NCBI RefSeq assembly: GCF_932294415.1
Contig: NC_065541.1
Coordinates: 56,708,290 to 56,772,289, forward strand
DNA: 64,000 nucleotides
Direction: 5' to 3'
Source of the DNA: Quercus robur
Taxonomy: Eukaryota; Streptophyta; Magnoliopsida; Fagales; Fagaceae
The position numbers were made by a program, and so were the translations under genes. Below the pieces are notes generated by a model. It had not been told where the DNA came from, ran no database searches, and saw nothing but the letters and a program-made list of their open reading frames with translations. Of this stretch, positions 55,306 through 64,000 are shown in pieces (position 1 is the first letter of the stretch; each line of letters begins with the position of its first letter).

Positions 55306-55427
55306 TAGGACGAGCTTGCTCAAATTTTCGCCATTCCTCTCTTGTTACAGATTGCAAAGAGTTGATGAGCAAATTTCGTCATGTAGACACCATATTTTGT
55401 ATCCCTTAAGACTCCGACCCGAATTCC
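55306..55427 (+). pseudogene. RNase H remnant, 3' part
   Basis: Joined in phase to 48463 the frame continues LGRACSNFRHSSLVTDCKEL then MSKFRHVDTIFCIP and a stop. DCKELMSKFRHV corresponds to the DC(R/K)xL-xxF-xxV helix of plant LINE RNase H domains. The exact frame continuity across 6.8 kb confirms that everything between is insertion. Confidence 0.75.
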
Positions 55428-55432
55428 CCGAT

Positions 55433-56482
55433 TGATAGGCCACAAACTGAATGACCCCTTGTGATAGATATTAATTAATTAATTAACCAAGTTATTAATT
55501 AATCAATTTATCATGCAAACGTGTGGTAGCACAAACAAATTACTAATAAACTAATAATGCAACGAAAAATAAATAACACAGTGATTTGTTTACGAATGGG
55601 GAAAACCTAACAGCAAAAATCCCACCGAGTGATTTTCAAGTTACCACTCCCAAAACTCCACTATTATCACAACAAGCGGTTACAAGTAAAGGAATCCTAA
55701 GTATCTTACCAACCTACAGTTGAACTCTTACCCCAATATCCAATTGGACTTGTTCTGTAGTGACAGTTCCCCTTTCAATGCACGACTCCCAAGTACGTGA
55801 CTAACCAATTGTGCGGATCCCAGTATGCGACTTCAATCACCAACTGAGAAGGTTGTTGGTTGCAAAGTTCTTCAGTTCATCCACACGATGAAGATCAAGA
55901 AGATGTTTGGTCACAAAACCCTAAGGTGCACATACACAGCAACTTCTTCAAGAGAAAGAGATGAACTAGGGCAAGAACTTCATCTCCGGTCACAATTTGC
56001 TTGAATAGAGTTTGCTTGAACAGAGTTTGCTTAAAACTTGTGCAACTTGTGAACCGTTTGACGGCCCTTAAACTGATCCTTTTATATGTCTAGGGTTAGG
56101 AGAAAAGAAAGCCCAAAGACAAATTCACGGATCCCAAGAAAATTAGATTGGAATTCTGAAAATCTTAAACCTCGACAGATAGAAGGTGTCGAGCAACTGT
56201 CGAGCAGGTGTCGAGCACACCGAATGTAGAACAGCTTTCTTAAGCTCGATAGATACAGTTGTCGAGCCAGCTGTCGAGCTTTAATGATTTTGCACTATGA
56301 ACTTGTTTTCTTGGACAGACTTGAAGGCTTCAATACTTGATCTTGAAACAAGGTTTCTTAAAGTATTTAAACACATCTTAAATTTACCCAAATACAAGTA
56401 AAGTGCGTTTTGTCAAAGGATAAGCCAATTACATAAAATCATGACATATGTTCTTAACATGTGAAACACATATGTCCTAACA
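55433..56482 (-). mobile_element. Solo LTR B, inverted relative to LTR A
   Basis: 1050 bp on minus, TGTTAGGACATATGTG to GGCCTATCA, flanked by CCGAT (55428-55432) and CCAAT (56483-56487), a 5-bp target duplication with one transition. It matches LTR A over its whole length in inverted orientation, but has a longer array of TGTCGAGC motifs (about 56172-56282). No internal region remains. Confidence 0.82.
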
Positions 56483-57245
56483 CCAATGATGCTAAACTCT
56501 AAAGTTCAAGGTTGATTTAGGGCCCAATCAAACTTAATTTGACTTGAGAAAGGTTTTTACCCTAAGGCATGTGTATGCGTATGCAAGCTTCATGCATGCG
56601 TACACATACACGGGCACGCGTATGCATGCTAGGGTTCCAGAAACTATGAAATGCAAGTTTTTCTACATTAAAACTGAGGTTTGGAGTGAATCTCACATCG
56701 TTTGGGAGCCGTTCCAAACCCTCACTTTCTCAATATAAAAAGCCATACATGGTACCTTTTGAAAATACACAGAAAATCCTAAGGGAAAATCTAAGATTCA
56801 CTAAAAATAGTGAATCAAAGAGGGAGTTTTTTACAAACATCCTCAAGTCAATATTTTCTAATTGGGGCTTTTTCTAGCCTTGATTTTCGAGTTTTAAGAT
56901 TACTAATCACTTTTGCATTTGATTGTGAATAGATTTGACTGAGAGGAACGATCAAAATCAAGCCAAAGAGCTTTGTGTTTAAGGTATATGTTCTAAGTCT
57001 TTTTCCTTTCTTTTCTTATTTTAATTCTTTTTTTTTCTTTGTTTTTCTGGGTTTATTTGTGATATAACATGTTTGTTTAAGTTTAGGTTTTCTCTGTTTT
57101 AAAGCATGTTAGGTTGTTAGATTTAATAGTTTTTGTTTCTGCTCTGTTTTTGTTCTTGTTGTTTTTGGGTTAAGGTTTGGGCATGTATGCATACGCATGC
57201 GTTCTGCATGTGTACGCACACTCAAAGTATGCATACGCATACAAC

Positions 57246-58099
57246 CAGGGACAGATTCAGGATTTTAAACTAGTGAAGACCAGAGTATAAAGGAAAAAAA
57301 AAAAAAAAACTCCAAATAGGCATCCATATAGTATTAAAAAATTAAAAATATTCAAAATCGTTGTTTCTAAATACATTAAGATGAAATCATTTACCAACAA
57401 AGGCAAAAACAAAAACAAAATAATGTTTTTTTTTTTTAATACTAGGCTGGTTAGGATTTTTTTTTTTATTATAAAAAAATTAGAGCATTTACAATGGTGG
57501 TGTTAAAATTTTTAGCTTTTAGCACCTCAAAAAGCTACTTTATCTATTTTACCACCTCACTTTACAATACACCCATATCAAATGTTATATTTTTTTATCA
57601 CTTAATTAAAAATAATATAAACAACTCGTTAAAATAATAAAAGAAGTCATAAAAAAAAAAAAAAAAGGAAGTGAGAGAATTTGAGTTTTTTAATTGAAGG
57701 AAGAGATATAATCTTAATAAAATATTGTATTTTATTTTTAACAATTTGCAACACTCAACTGGTATTTATACCAGTTTACTGTAGTTGTAAAAAAATTTGT
57801 TTTAGCTTCTCCAATAACATATGATTTTTTGGTTCTTTGGTAGTAAAATAGTTTTTTTTTTTTTTTTTTTTTTGTTGCTAAAATACAATTACCATTGTGA
57901 ATGTTTTTATTGTTTTTATTAAGTTTTTGGGTTGGATAGTTGCTATTTGGGTGAAGCTAGTTAGGCTTATTTAGGAGAGGGGGGCCTTAGGTTTTGGAAA
58001 AGGGCCTAACTATAGAAATGAAATATATAAAAACTAAAAAATATATATATATATATTTGGACCTAGGGAGGCCCGGGCCCCCACCTGTGTTTGTCCCTG
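57246..58099. mobile_element. hAT-like MITE, 854 bp
   Basis: Terminal inverted repeats CAGGGACAGA (57246) and TTTGTCCCTG (to 58099). Flanking 8-bp duplication CATACAAC (57238-57245) and CATACATC (58100-58107), 7 of 8 identical. The right arm contains GGCCCGGGCCCCC, typical of this widespread plant family. It encodes no transposase and contains a further MITE. Confidence 0.8.
57482..57907. mobile_element. MITE nested inside the hAT-like MITE
   Basis: GAGCATTTACAATGGTGG at 57484 is mirrored by ACCATTGTGAATGTTTTT near 57890. AT-rich filling with no coding frame. A short duplication such as TTA may flank it. Superfamily not assigned; ends approximate. Confidence 0.5.
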
Positions 58100-59007
58100 C
58101 ATACATCTGGGCCACGTACGAAGGCCCTATGTATGTGTACTCGTACTCAAGCCCAGAAACCTTAATCTGCATCTTTTTGTTGTTGTTTCTTTGCTTCATT
58201 TATGATATATGCCTTTGTTTTGTTCTCTTTTTATGTTTTTGAGTCTCTGTTTCTCTGTTTGTGTTTACTTATCCTCCTGATGTTAGATTAGCGTTTTTCT
58301 TTCAATTACTCTTTGATATATCATGATCATGCATTTACATGTCCATCCAATTGTTGCATAGGTAATGTGATGCACTAAGGTAAGGTATGCATTCATATGT
58401 AATTCATTTGATTGAATATGATCTTGTTTAGGTTTAATGAACATGATATGTGAGTTTAGATGGACATGTTTGTGTTCTTGTTTCTTGATGCTTTCCGACA
58501 ATTCTCTGATGCTATCATGTCTATGTTTCTACCCTTGGGTATCTTGTTTATTTGCTGCCTTGAATGAGATAATATGATATGTATGACAGATGCATGCTAG
58601 GCTTGATGTGAGTTGCCATGATAGATGTAAGTTAGAGTTTTGGGGATGATAGATGTAAGTTAGAATTTTGGGGATGAATGATGCTATGTTGTATGCTGAG
58701 ATGTATGCTAGTGTGTGTGTGTGAATTTAGAATGCAATGTTGAACATGCCTTTAATGAGATTAAGATGTAAGATACAATTAGTGGAAGCTGACCCACGAG
58801 TCGGGCCGTCTTAGGTGCCTAACACCTTTCCAAACGGCATCTAAACTTCAAACCCATACTCGGGTAGTAAGATCAGTCCTTCCACATAAGGGCGCTATAT
58901 ACATGGTTCCTAAGCCATAAAACTAAGTGGCGACTCCATTTCTTTTCTCTGCCTTGGTCCACTCGGCCGAGGCATACCCCTCCTCCAAAAAAGCGCTACG
59001 CCCATAG

Positions 59008-59027
59008 TGGCGGCTTTGCTAGGGATA
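59008..59027 (+). other. Primer binding site, tRNA-Arg type (degraded)
   Basis: TGGCGGCTTTGCTAGGGATA differs at only a few positions from the TGGCGACTCTGCTGGGGA site used by Tat/Ogre Gypsy elements. The differences are transitions. Confidence 0.55.
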
Positions 59028-59046
59028 GAGAGTTTGATTCCAATGG

Positions 59047-59400
59047 CACTACAACAAAGTTGGTTTCTATCGAGGGTCAGAACCCTTAAAAAAGTATTAA
59101 AAGCCCTAAAAAAGATTATTTTGAGGGTCTAGAAGGCCCTTGATAATATTTGAAACAAATTCCCTCGAAAAAAATTTCGATGGCCTATGTGACCCTTGAA
59201 ACAGAAATTTCGACAGCCAACACAACCCTTGAAACAAATGTTTTATCTTTATGGAGTATTGGCGACCCTCAAAAATTCAAAAATAAGGAAAAGTACAATA
59301 ACCTTTTTTTGAGGGTCTCTAGATCCTCAAAATAGGGTTTTTCTCTTCTTTTTTTTTTAAAATAAAAAATAAAATCCCACAGCAACCCAATTGTAATGAA
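59047..59400. mobile_element. Left end of a CACTA transposon
   Basis: Begins CACTACAACAAAG, the En/Spm-type terminus, followed by subterminal GAGGGTC/GACCCT repeats in both orientations (59073, 59112, 59201, 59265, 59310). No matching TTTGTTGTAGTG end was seen downstream in the window, so the element is truncated or interrupted; its right limit is unknown. It inserted just after the Gypsy primer site. Confidence 0.65.
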
Positions 59401-59992
59401 CAAAAGCTTAAGTAGTAGAAAGGAAATATACAAGGCTAACTCATCTTATATAAAAATAAATAAATAAAACAAATCTTAAAATAAAATTTTTGGTCAGTAT
59501 CCCAAAATTAATTACTAACATCAGTAATTTTGCCATCTTTGTTTCTGATAACTTGGACAAGGTAATTTTCCTCTTGGCCATCTACAGTAAGTTGAAAGCA
59601 TCCTAGAATAATGTAATATGGACAAACCCACCTGATAGAATCCACTGGTGCAATTATTTAAGATATATTTTAGTTTCAGTGCTTAATTATGTTAAAAAAA
59701 ATTAAAGAAAAATATCAAATAAAATAAAAAGGAATAAGAACGGCCATATTTTAACAAGAGGCTTTAAAATTAAGCATTTGATAATAAACTTAGATTAAAT
59801 GGAAAGTGGAAACTCTTCCCACCATAAAATGAGGAGGAGAGTGAGGTCCTAGTTTTGATAGAAAAATTGAGCATGTTATATTCATCAATAATTGAAGTTA
59901 CGAACCAAAAAAAAAAAAAAAAAAAACCTTTAAACACAACTAACTAGAGGGATAATCATGGCAACCACATACTAATTCTGAGTTTTTGATAG
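59401..59992. other. Unassigned, possibly CACTA interior
   Basis: AT-rich, no coding frame or RNA gene recognised. An A-run at about 59908-59927. Confidence 0.3.
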
Positions 59993-62040
59993 ATCTCTGT
60001 GGGGGGCCTTTTCATGTTAATGGGCCAAAGCCCGTCTGCTACACCAAGGCCTGTGAGTTAGTGGGTAAGGGAGTTGGGACTAGCTTTGTGGGGTTACACT
60101 GCAAGCCAGCTTATGCGCAAGCCAAGCATGCCCAATACTTAAACAATAGGAAAACGGTATGGTAGGATGGACACGACAAATGTAGTCACAGCAGAATAAC
60201 TGTCACCACGAACACAACGAAAGATACAACAGTAGAACAATTTTTATAATAAAGTATAATAAAATAAACTACCGCAGGACAACTAATATTGCAAATAAAA
60301 TAAAAGATAATATAGCAGAACAACTGATACAGCAAATAGAGCAAGAATGTTACAGCAGAATAACTAATAATTTGAAAAACACTACAGCAAAATGAATAAT
60401 GACGGGGATATCAAATAAGCTAAAATATGTCATAGCGAGGGAATTACGATTCTAAGCAAGTGCAATAGTGTTAGCTCGCTCTCCCAATCCTAGACCAAGT
60501 CATTCAGCATGAACAGGTCCAAGAAGGGAACCAAACGCAATCATGGGAAACCTCGTTACAGGTTCCTACCATTAAAGTTACTTGTGCTAGATAAAGGGTC
60601 TAAATGATTTTGGGTTCTGATTCACAGAGTTTCAAAGGGTAGGAATGTCAAGAGGGTGAGAAAAAATGGTCTACTAATGTATGCCCCTATTCCTACCATA
60701 TTTTCTCTCTTCCCTTTTTCTTTTTACTACTTCGCTTTCTTTTCTTTGGTTCTCTAATTATTAGTTTTTTTCTTTACTCTCCTTTCCATGTTCTTCCTAC
60801 TATTCATGGCTACCTCACCTCCTTTTATATTGCTTGATTCCATGGGATTTCTCCCTTTTGTCCCTAAAGCTTCACCAACCATTTTTGGTTTCTTGTGGGC
60901 TTCTCTCCAGGATTACCCACCAACCCATTGGTTGCCCGGCCATTACTTCTGCTCAGAGTGTGCTTGCTACACCACTCTTCATTCCAGGACAAAACTCTTT
61001 GTTTTGTTTCTCCCTCCCCTCCTCCTCCCCCCCCCCCCCCCTCCCTTCTTTGCCTAACCCAAATGGATAAGAATTGGAGGCTCTTTCCCTACTTACCCCT
61101 ATGGCATGCATCAAGTGGCCTCGGCCCTTTGCTTGCCTCTTTTTGGGTGAAATGCCATCCCAACAAGGCATTTTCCCTAAAAGAAGCCTTGACAAGAACC
61201 CAAAAATAGACCTCTTTTCCCCTACTACCAAAGCACAACCTCTGAATCCCTTGACTGAGGGGCCACCTCTTCTGTATTGGCTGGGTTCATGTAGGTGGTG
61301 CTCCAGCCCTTGTGTGAGTTCCATTATCCTCTATGTTTGTCTTCTTTTACTCCCACACCATTTTTTCCATTCTTGCCTTATCTCATTCTGCTGCATGTTC
61401 ATGCTTATCCCCCACAGTGAGAAAAGCGTGGGCTCTTGGGCTTGCACTGCCTCCTTTTATTCCCTTCGTGGGCTTGGACATTGTCTTGGTAGAAGCCCTT
61501 GTCGGTCCAACTTGTTGGGCTTCCATTTCTGTTGCTCCGTTTCTTGCCATGCCTATGGGCTTGCCATGTTGGCTCATTGGACTTATTACCTTTTCCGTTG
61601 GGCTCCCATGGCCCATTTACTTTACTTTTACCTCTTATTAGGCCCATGAACCTTCTGTATGTCATTCCTACCATGCTGGCTCATTGGATTTATTACCTCT
61701 TTTCTTGGGCTTCCAAGGCCCATTTGCTTTACTTTTACCTCTTGTTGTGCCCATGAGCCTACTGGCTGTCATTTCTGTCATGTTGGCCCATTGGGTTTGT
61801 TACCTCTTTTCTTGGGCTTCCATAGCCCATTTGCTTTACTTTTGCTTCTTGTTGTGCCCATGGGCCTGTTGGTTGTCATTCTTGCCATGTTGGCCATTGG
61901 GTTTATTACCTCTTTTCTCGGGCCCACGACCCATTTACTTTACTTTTACCTCTTCCATTGCCCTTTTTCTCTCACCTTCCCTTATTGTTGGGCTTCTTCT
62001 ACCATTGGGCTATTTGTCAAAAATGGGCATCAACAATCTC
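59993..62040 (+). mobile_element. Solo LTR, copy 2 of the ~2-kb family, perfect TSD
   Basis: The LTR spans 59998-62035, TGTGGGGGGCC to GGGCATCAACA, between ATCTC at 59993-59997 and 62036-62040. It shares its organisation with 36287-38298. It carries CAGCAGAA(T/C)AACT-type repeats (about 60188-60400), CCCACCAACCCATTGGTTGC (60915-60934), a C-run at about 61027-61041 and a 107-bp tandem repeat. No internal domain or partner LTR is adjacent. Long open frames (61074-61649, 61659-62048) follow the pyrimidine-rich repeat and have no family similarity. Strand is conventional. Confidence 0.88.
61574..61965. repeat. 107-bp tandem repeat, about 3.7 copies, in the solo LTR
   Basis: Units begin (T/C)CATTGG at 61574, 61681, 61788 and 61894 and contain TTATTACCTCTTTTCTTGGG and CCCATTTGCTTTACTTTT. 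Similarity between neighbouring units is high (estimated by eye above 80%). The copy at 36-38 kb does not show this expansion. Confidence 0.9.
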
Positions 62041-62616
62041 TAGTATAAACTTGTACTAGCTCCAAACCCTCATTCATCACTTAGCTTTGTTTGGGAACAC
62101 CCTCACCACTAAGGCAGAACCATTTTTTCATCCACTCACATGTGAACTTAGCTCTAAAGATTTAAGGGTTAATCCAATTCCACAAGCACACAAGAATCAA
62201 AGGGAATTTCTAAGCTATATTTAGTTTGAAAAAGAAAAGCAAGAAAAATCAAGTTTGCATGCAGAGTTTGACTAAAAATGGAGATCAAAAAAAAAAAAAA
62301 AACAATCAGCAATCTACAGGACAAAATGTATTGATAGAGCGATTCAGGTAATGGACATCTTATTCTCCACGTTTTCTAATCAATTTACCAAGAATTAGTC
62401 CACTTGTTTTGACACCTTTGACAAATGCCAACCATCAAAGTCTACACACTACAAAATTTAAAAAATAAAAATCAAACATGTATATGCAAGGAATTCTGAC
62501 AAGGCATAAACTACTAGTACATTCTTGTCACTGTATAAACTGAACAAAAAAAATACAGAAATAATAATTGAATCAGAAAGAATAAATTGCATTTTGTTTT
62601 ATATGGATTCATTACA
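62041..62616. other. No gene seen; 3' flank of the minus-strand exon
   Basis: AT-rich; probably includes the 3'UTR of the exon at 62617-62710. A GATC plus A17 tract at about 62285-62302 lacks a convincing flanking duplication. Confidence 0.35.
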
Positions 62617-62710
62617 TTAGACCTTGGTAAGATTTCCATCAGGCTTGGCAGCTTTGAGGCTAGCTAATCCAAATAGAATCTTTATCCTATGTGCATCTTC
62701 TTTTGTTCTA
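62617..62710 (-). CDS. Terminal exon of an unrecognised gene (partial)
   Basis: On minus, TTTGCAG/T opens a 94-base exon ending in TAA at 62617-62619. It encodes RTKEDAHRIKILFGLASLKA followed by AKPDGNLTKV. The composition, a good acceptor and a stop after a charged helix-like segment suggest a genuine C-terminus. I do not recognise the family. Upstream exons should lie beyond 62710 on plus coordinates, possibly outside the window; none was convincingly found to 64000. A chance open frame of 31 codons cannot be excluded. Confidence 0.45.
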
Positions 62711-63426
62711 CTGCAAATACAAATAGAAAGCCATTTTGATTAAGTGAACAATCTATGAATAATCATGCTTCATTCTTCTTCTCATTCAATAGAGAAATGC
62801 ATATAAGCCCCTGTAATCAATATAGGACTAAACCAAAGAAACCATATGCTATATGATCAACCTTTTTACCTAGCCCCTATAACGGTCTATGAGATCTATC
62901 CTTTTGCTTGTATGCTATATGCTCTGCATTTGTTCTTGAAGTTACAAGCAGGGAACGAGAAACTAGCAATAAATATCAGCTCTTTAAAGAGGAATGGCAT
63001 TATAAGATCATCTTATTATTGATTTTACATGAAGTACATCTAACCAGTCACCTAAGTCATGTGCAAAATATAATCACCATCTAATTGATCCCAGAGTAGT
63101 AGGAAAGAAGGTTTGAAATGAAATTCATCATCTCTTAGATACCAAAGGTAATTCTAAGGGACTGTTTGGAATCCGCTTATTTTGCTAAAACTGAAAACTT
63201 TTTACTGAAAGTACTGTAAATAAAGGTAAAAGTTAGCTGAAATAGTATAGTTGGACCTAGGAGTGTGCAAAAACTGACCGGCACTGACAATACCGCACCG
63301 CCGTTAGAGCCGACTGATGGAGTTAAGGCCGGTGAACGGAGGGGAACCCCAGTTCCGACGCATGTGCGGTACAGAAGTAGGAACGCAAGTCTGAAACCGA
63401 TTCAAAAAATCGAACTGTCTGATAAA

Positions 63427-63458
<32 letters not shown>

Positions 63459-64000
63459 CGGAACTGCGTCATTTCACTTAGTTAAAAAAAAAAAATAAAA
63501 AAAAAATAAAAAAATAAAAAAAAAGAAAAAAAAGAAAAGAAAACAACGACGTTTTGTGCACAACCCTTGCCCTAACTCCCAGGTATAAATTCGTTATTTT
63601 CTCAGTCTTCCTCCTTAACCCTCTCAGTCTCTCTTTCGCCTTTGGGCTTTGTTGGGTGATGGCTCTCTTTGAGTCATTGTCTGCCATGTCTCTCTCTCAT
63701 CGCCTCACCAGTCACCGACTGACAGCCTCGTTGCCACTAGCCACTCCACCGATAACTCCATGTCTCCGCTCTCCATCTCTCACCATGCCATTTTAAAGAT
63801 TCTCTCTCTCACTTTGAGTCCAATTGTCCAAGTCCATCTGTGAACTATGATCTATCTAACGTTTTTTGTTCTTGGCATTTTTCAGCAATTTGATTTTTGG
63901 CATCTGTGAATTATACCTTTTACTCATGTTTTCGCTTATTTATTTATTTTATTTAGTTATTAAATTAAATCTGGGGTTTTCTTATTGTATTGGCTTTTTC
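62711..64000. other. Repeat-bearing non-coding stretch
   Basis: About 63163-63255 resembles a common tree MITE (GGACTGTTTGGAATCCGCTT to GCTGAAATAGTATAG). It is followed by a second MITE-like start (TAGGAGTGTGCAAAAACTGA at 63258) rich in CCG. A (TA)n tract lies at 63430-63458 and A-rich sequence at 63484-63541. A CT-rich leader-like segment with an ATG at 63659 (MALFESLSAMSLSHRLTSHR) ends the window; it could be a first exon but shows no family similarity. Confidence 0.35.

Larger units (their letters stand above)
56488..59004 (+). mobile_element. Gypsy (Tat/Ogre-like) LTR
   Basis: Inferred as an LTR because it ends CCCA three bases before a tRNA-Arg-type primer site at 59008. It has an LTR-like promoter (CAATATAAAAAGCC near 56732). 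It contains alternating purine-pyrimidine patches (ATGCGTATGCAAGC near 56573, TATGCATACGCATGCG near 57186). The 5' boundary is not defined and may coincide with the LTR B junction. An hAT-like MITE (57246-58099) is inserted. A 28-bp tandem duplication (TAGATGTAAGTTAGA) lies at 58621-58678. Confidence 0.5.

Noticed and set aside
61074-62048. Long hydrophobic open frames (up to 191 codons) resembling a membrane protein
   Set aside because: They lie in the pyrimidine-rich 3' part of a solo LTR and follow its 107-bp repeat; several frames are open together and none matches a known family.

Overview
The window looks like nuclear DNA of a woody eudicot. The evidence is AT-rich sequence, short exons with GT-AG introns, a plant-type intron-containing tRNA-Tyr gene, plant-specific gene families and very dense retroelement debris. 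The repeat families resemble those of tree genomes such as Fagaceae, but that placement is a guess and nothing here fixes the species. All coordinates come from reading the sequence by eye. Exon joins were checked by codon phase and remembered family sequence, not by transcripts.

Layout. 1-3.8 kb: a C-terminal exon of an RFWD3-like RING/WD40 ubiquitin ligase (3294-3774, +), whose other exons must lie before the window. 4-9.5 kb: a LINE graveyard, including a nested LINE pair and one 5'-truncated copy with a perfect 16-bp target-site duplication. 11.2 kb: tRNA-Tyr(GTA). 13.7-18.7 kb: a small gene for a DUF4050 (Gag1-like clamp) protein, with a degraded plastid trnR-ACG copy in an intron. 21.8-27.0 kb: ESCRT-III subunit VPS24, complete in six exons, with a GC-AG first intron and a third intron filled with a LINE and MITEs. 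28.4-30.2 kb: a Mutator-like element with a tRNA-derived SINE inside its left terminal repeat. 31.6-34.9 kb: a complete nine-exon serine carboxypeptidase-like gene. 36.3-38.3 kb: a solo LTR. 39.1-43.3 kb: an eight-exon gene for a predicted plastid protein with a DUF3783-like end. 44.05-46.65 kb: the U11/U12 snRNP 31-kDa protein gene (minus), with a probable 3'UTR intron.

47.9-62.0 kb is a retroelement nest. A LINE-type RNase H remnant is split by an old solo LTR, which is itself split by a young (LTRs about 99.8% identical) Copia-like element carrying only a gag-like ORF. A second copy of the older LTR lies 132 bp away in inverted orientation. Next come a Gypsy (Tat/Ogre-like) LTR with tRNA-Arg-type primer site, an hAT-like MITE inside it, a CACTA left end, and a second solo LTR of the 36-kb family with a perfect TSD. 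The last 2 kb hold a short minus-strand terminal exon of an unrecognised gene.

The intact genes are unrelated housekeeping genes: membrane sorting, proteolysis, minor-spliceosome splicing and a plastid protein. They do not form a pathway. The main non-genic observations are (i) a recurring class of ultra-short poly(A) insertions flanked by 11-18 bp direct repeats, explicable as almost completely 5'-truncated LINE insertions, with a serial cluster just upstream of the DUF4050 gene, and (ii) three unrelated LTR families that each carry an internal array of short GC-containing motifs.
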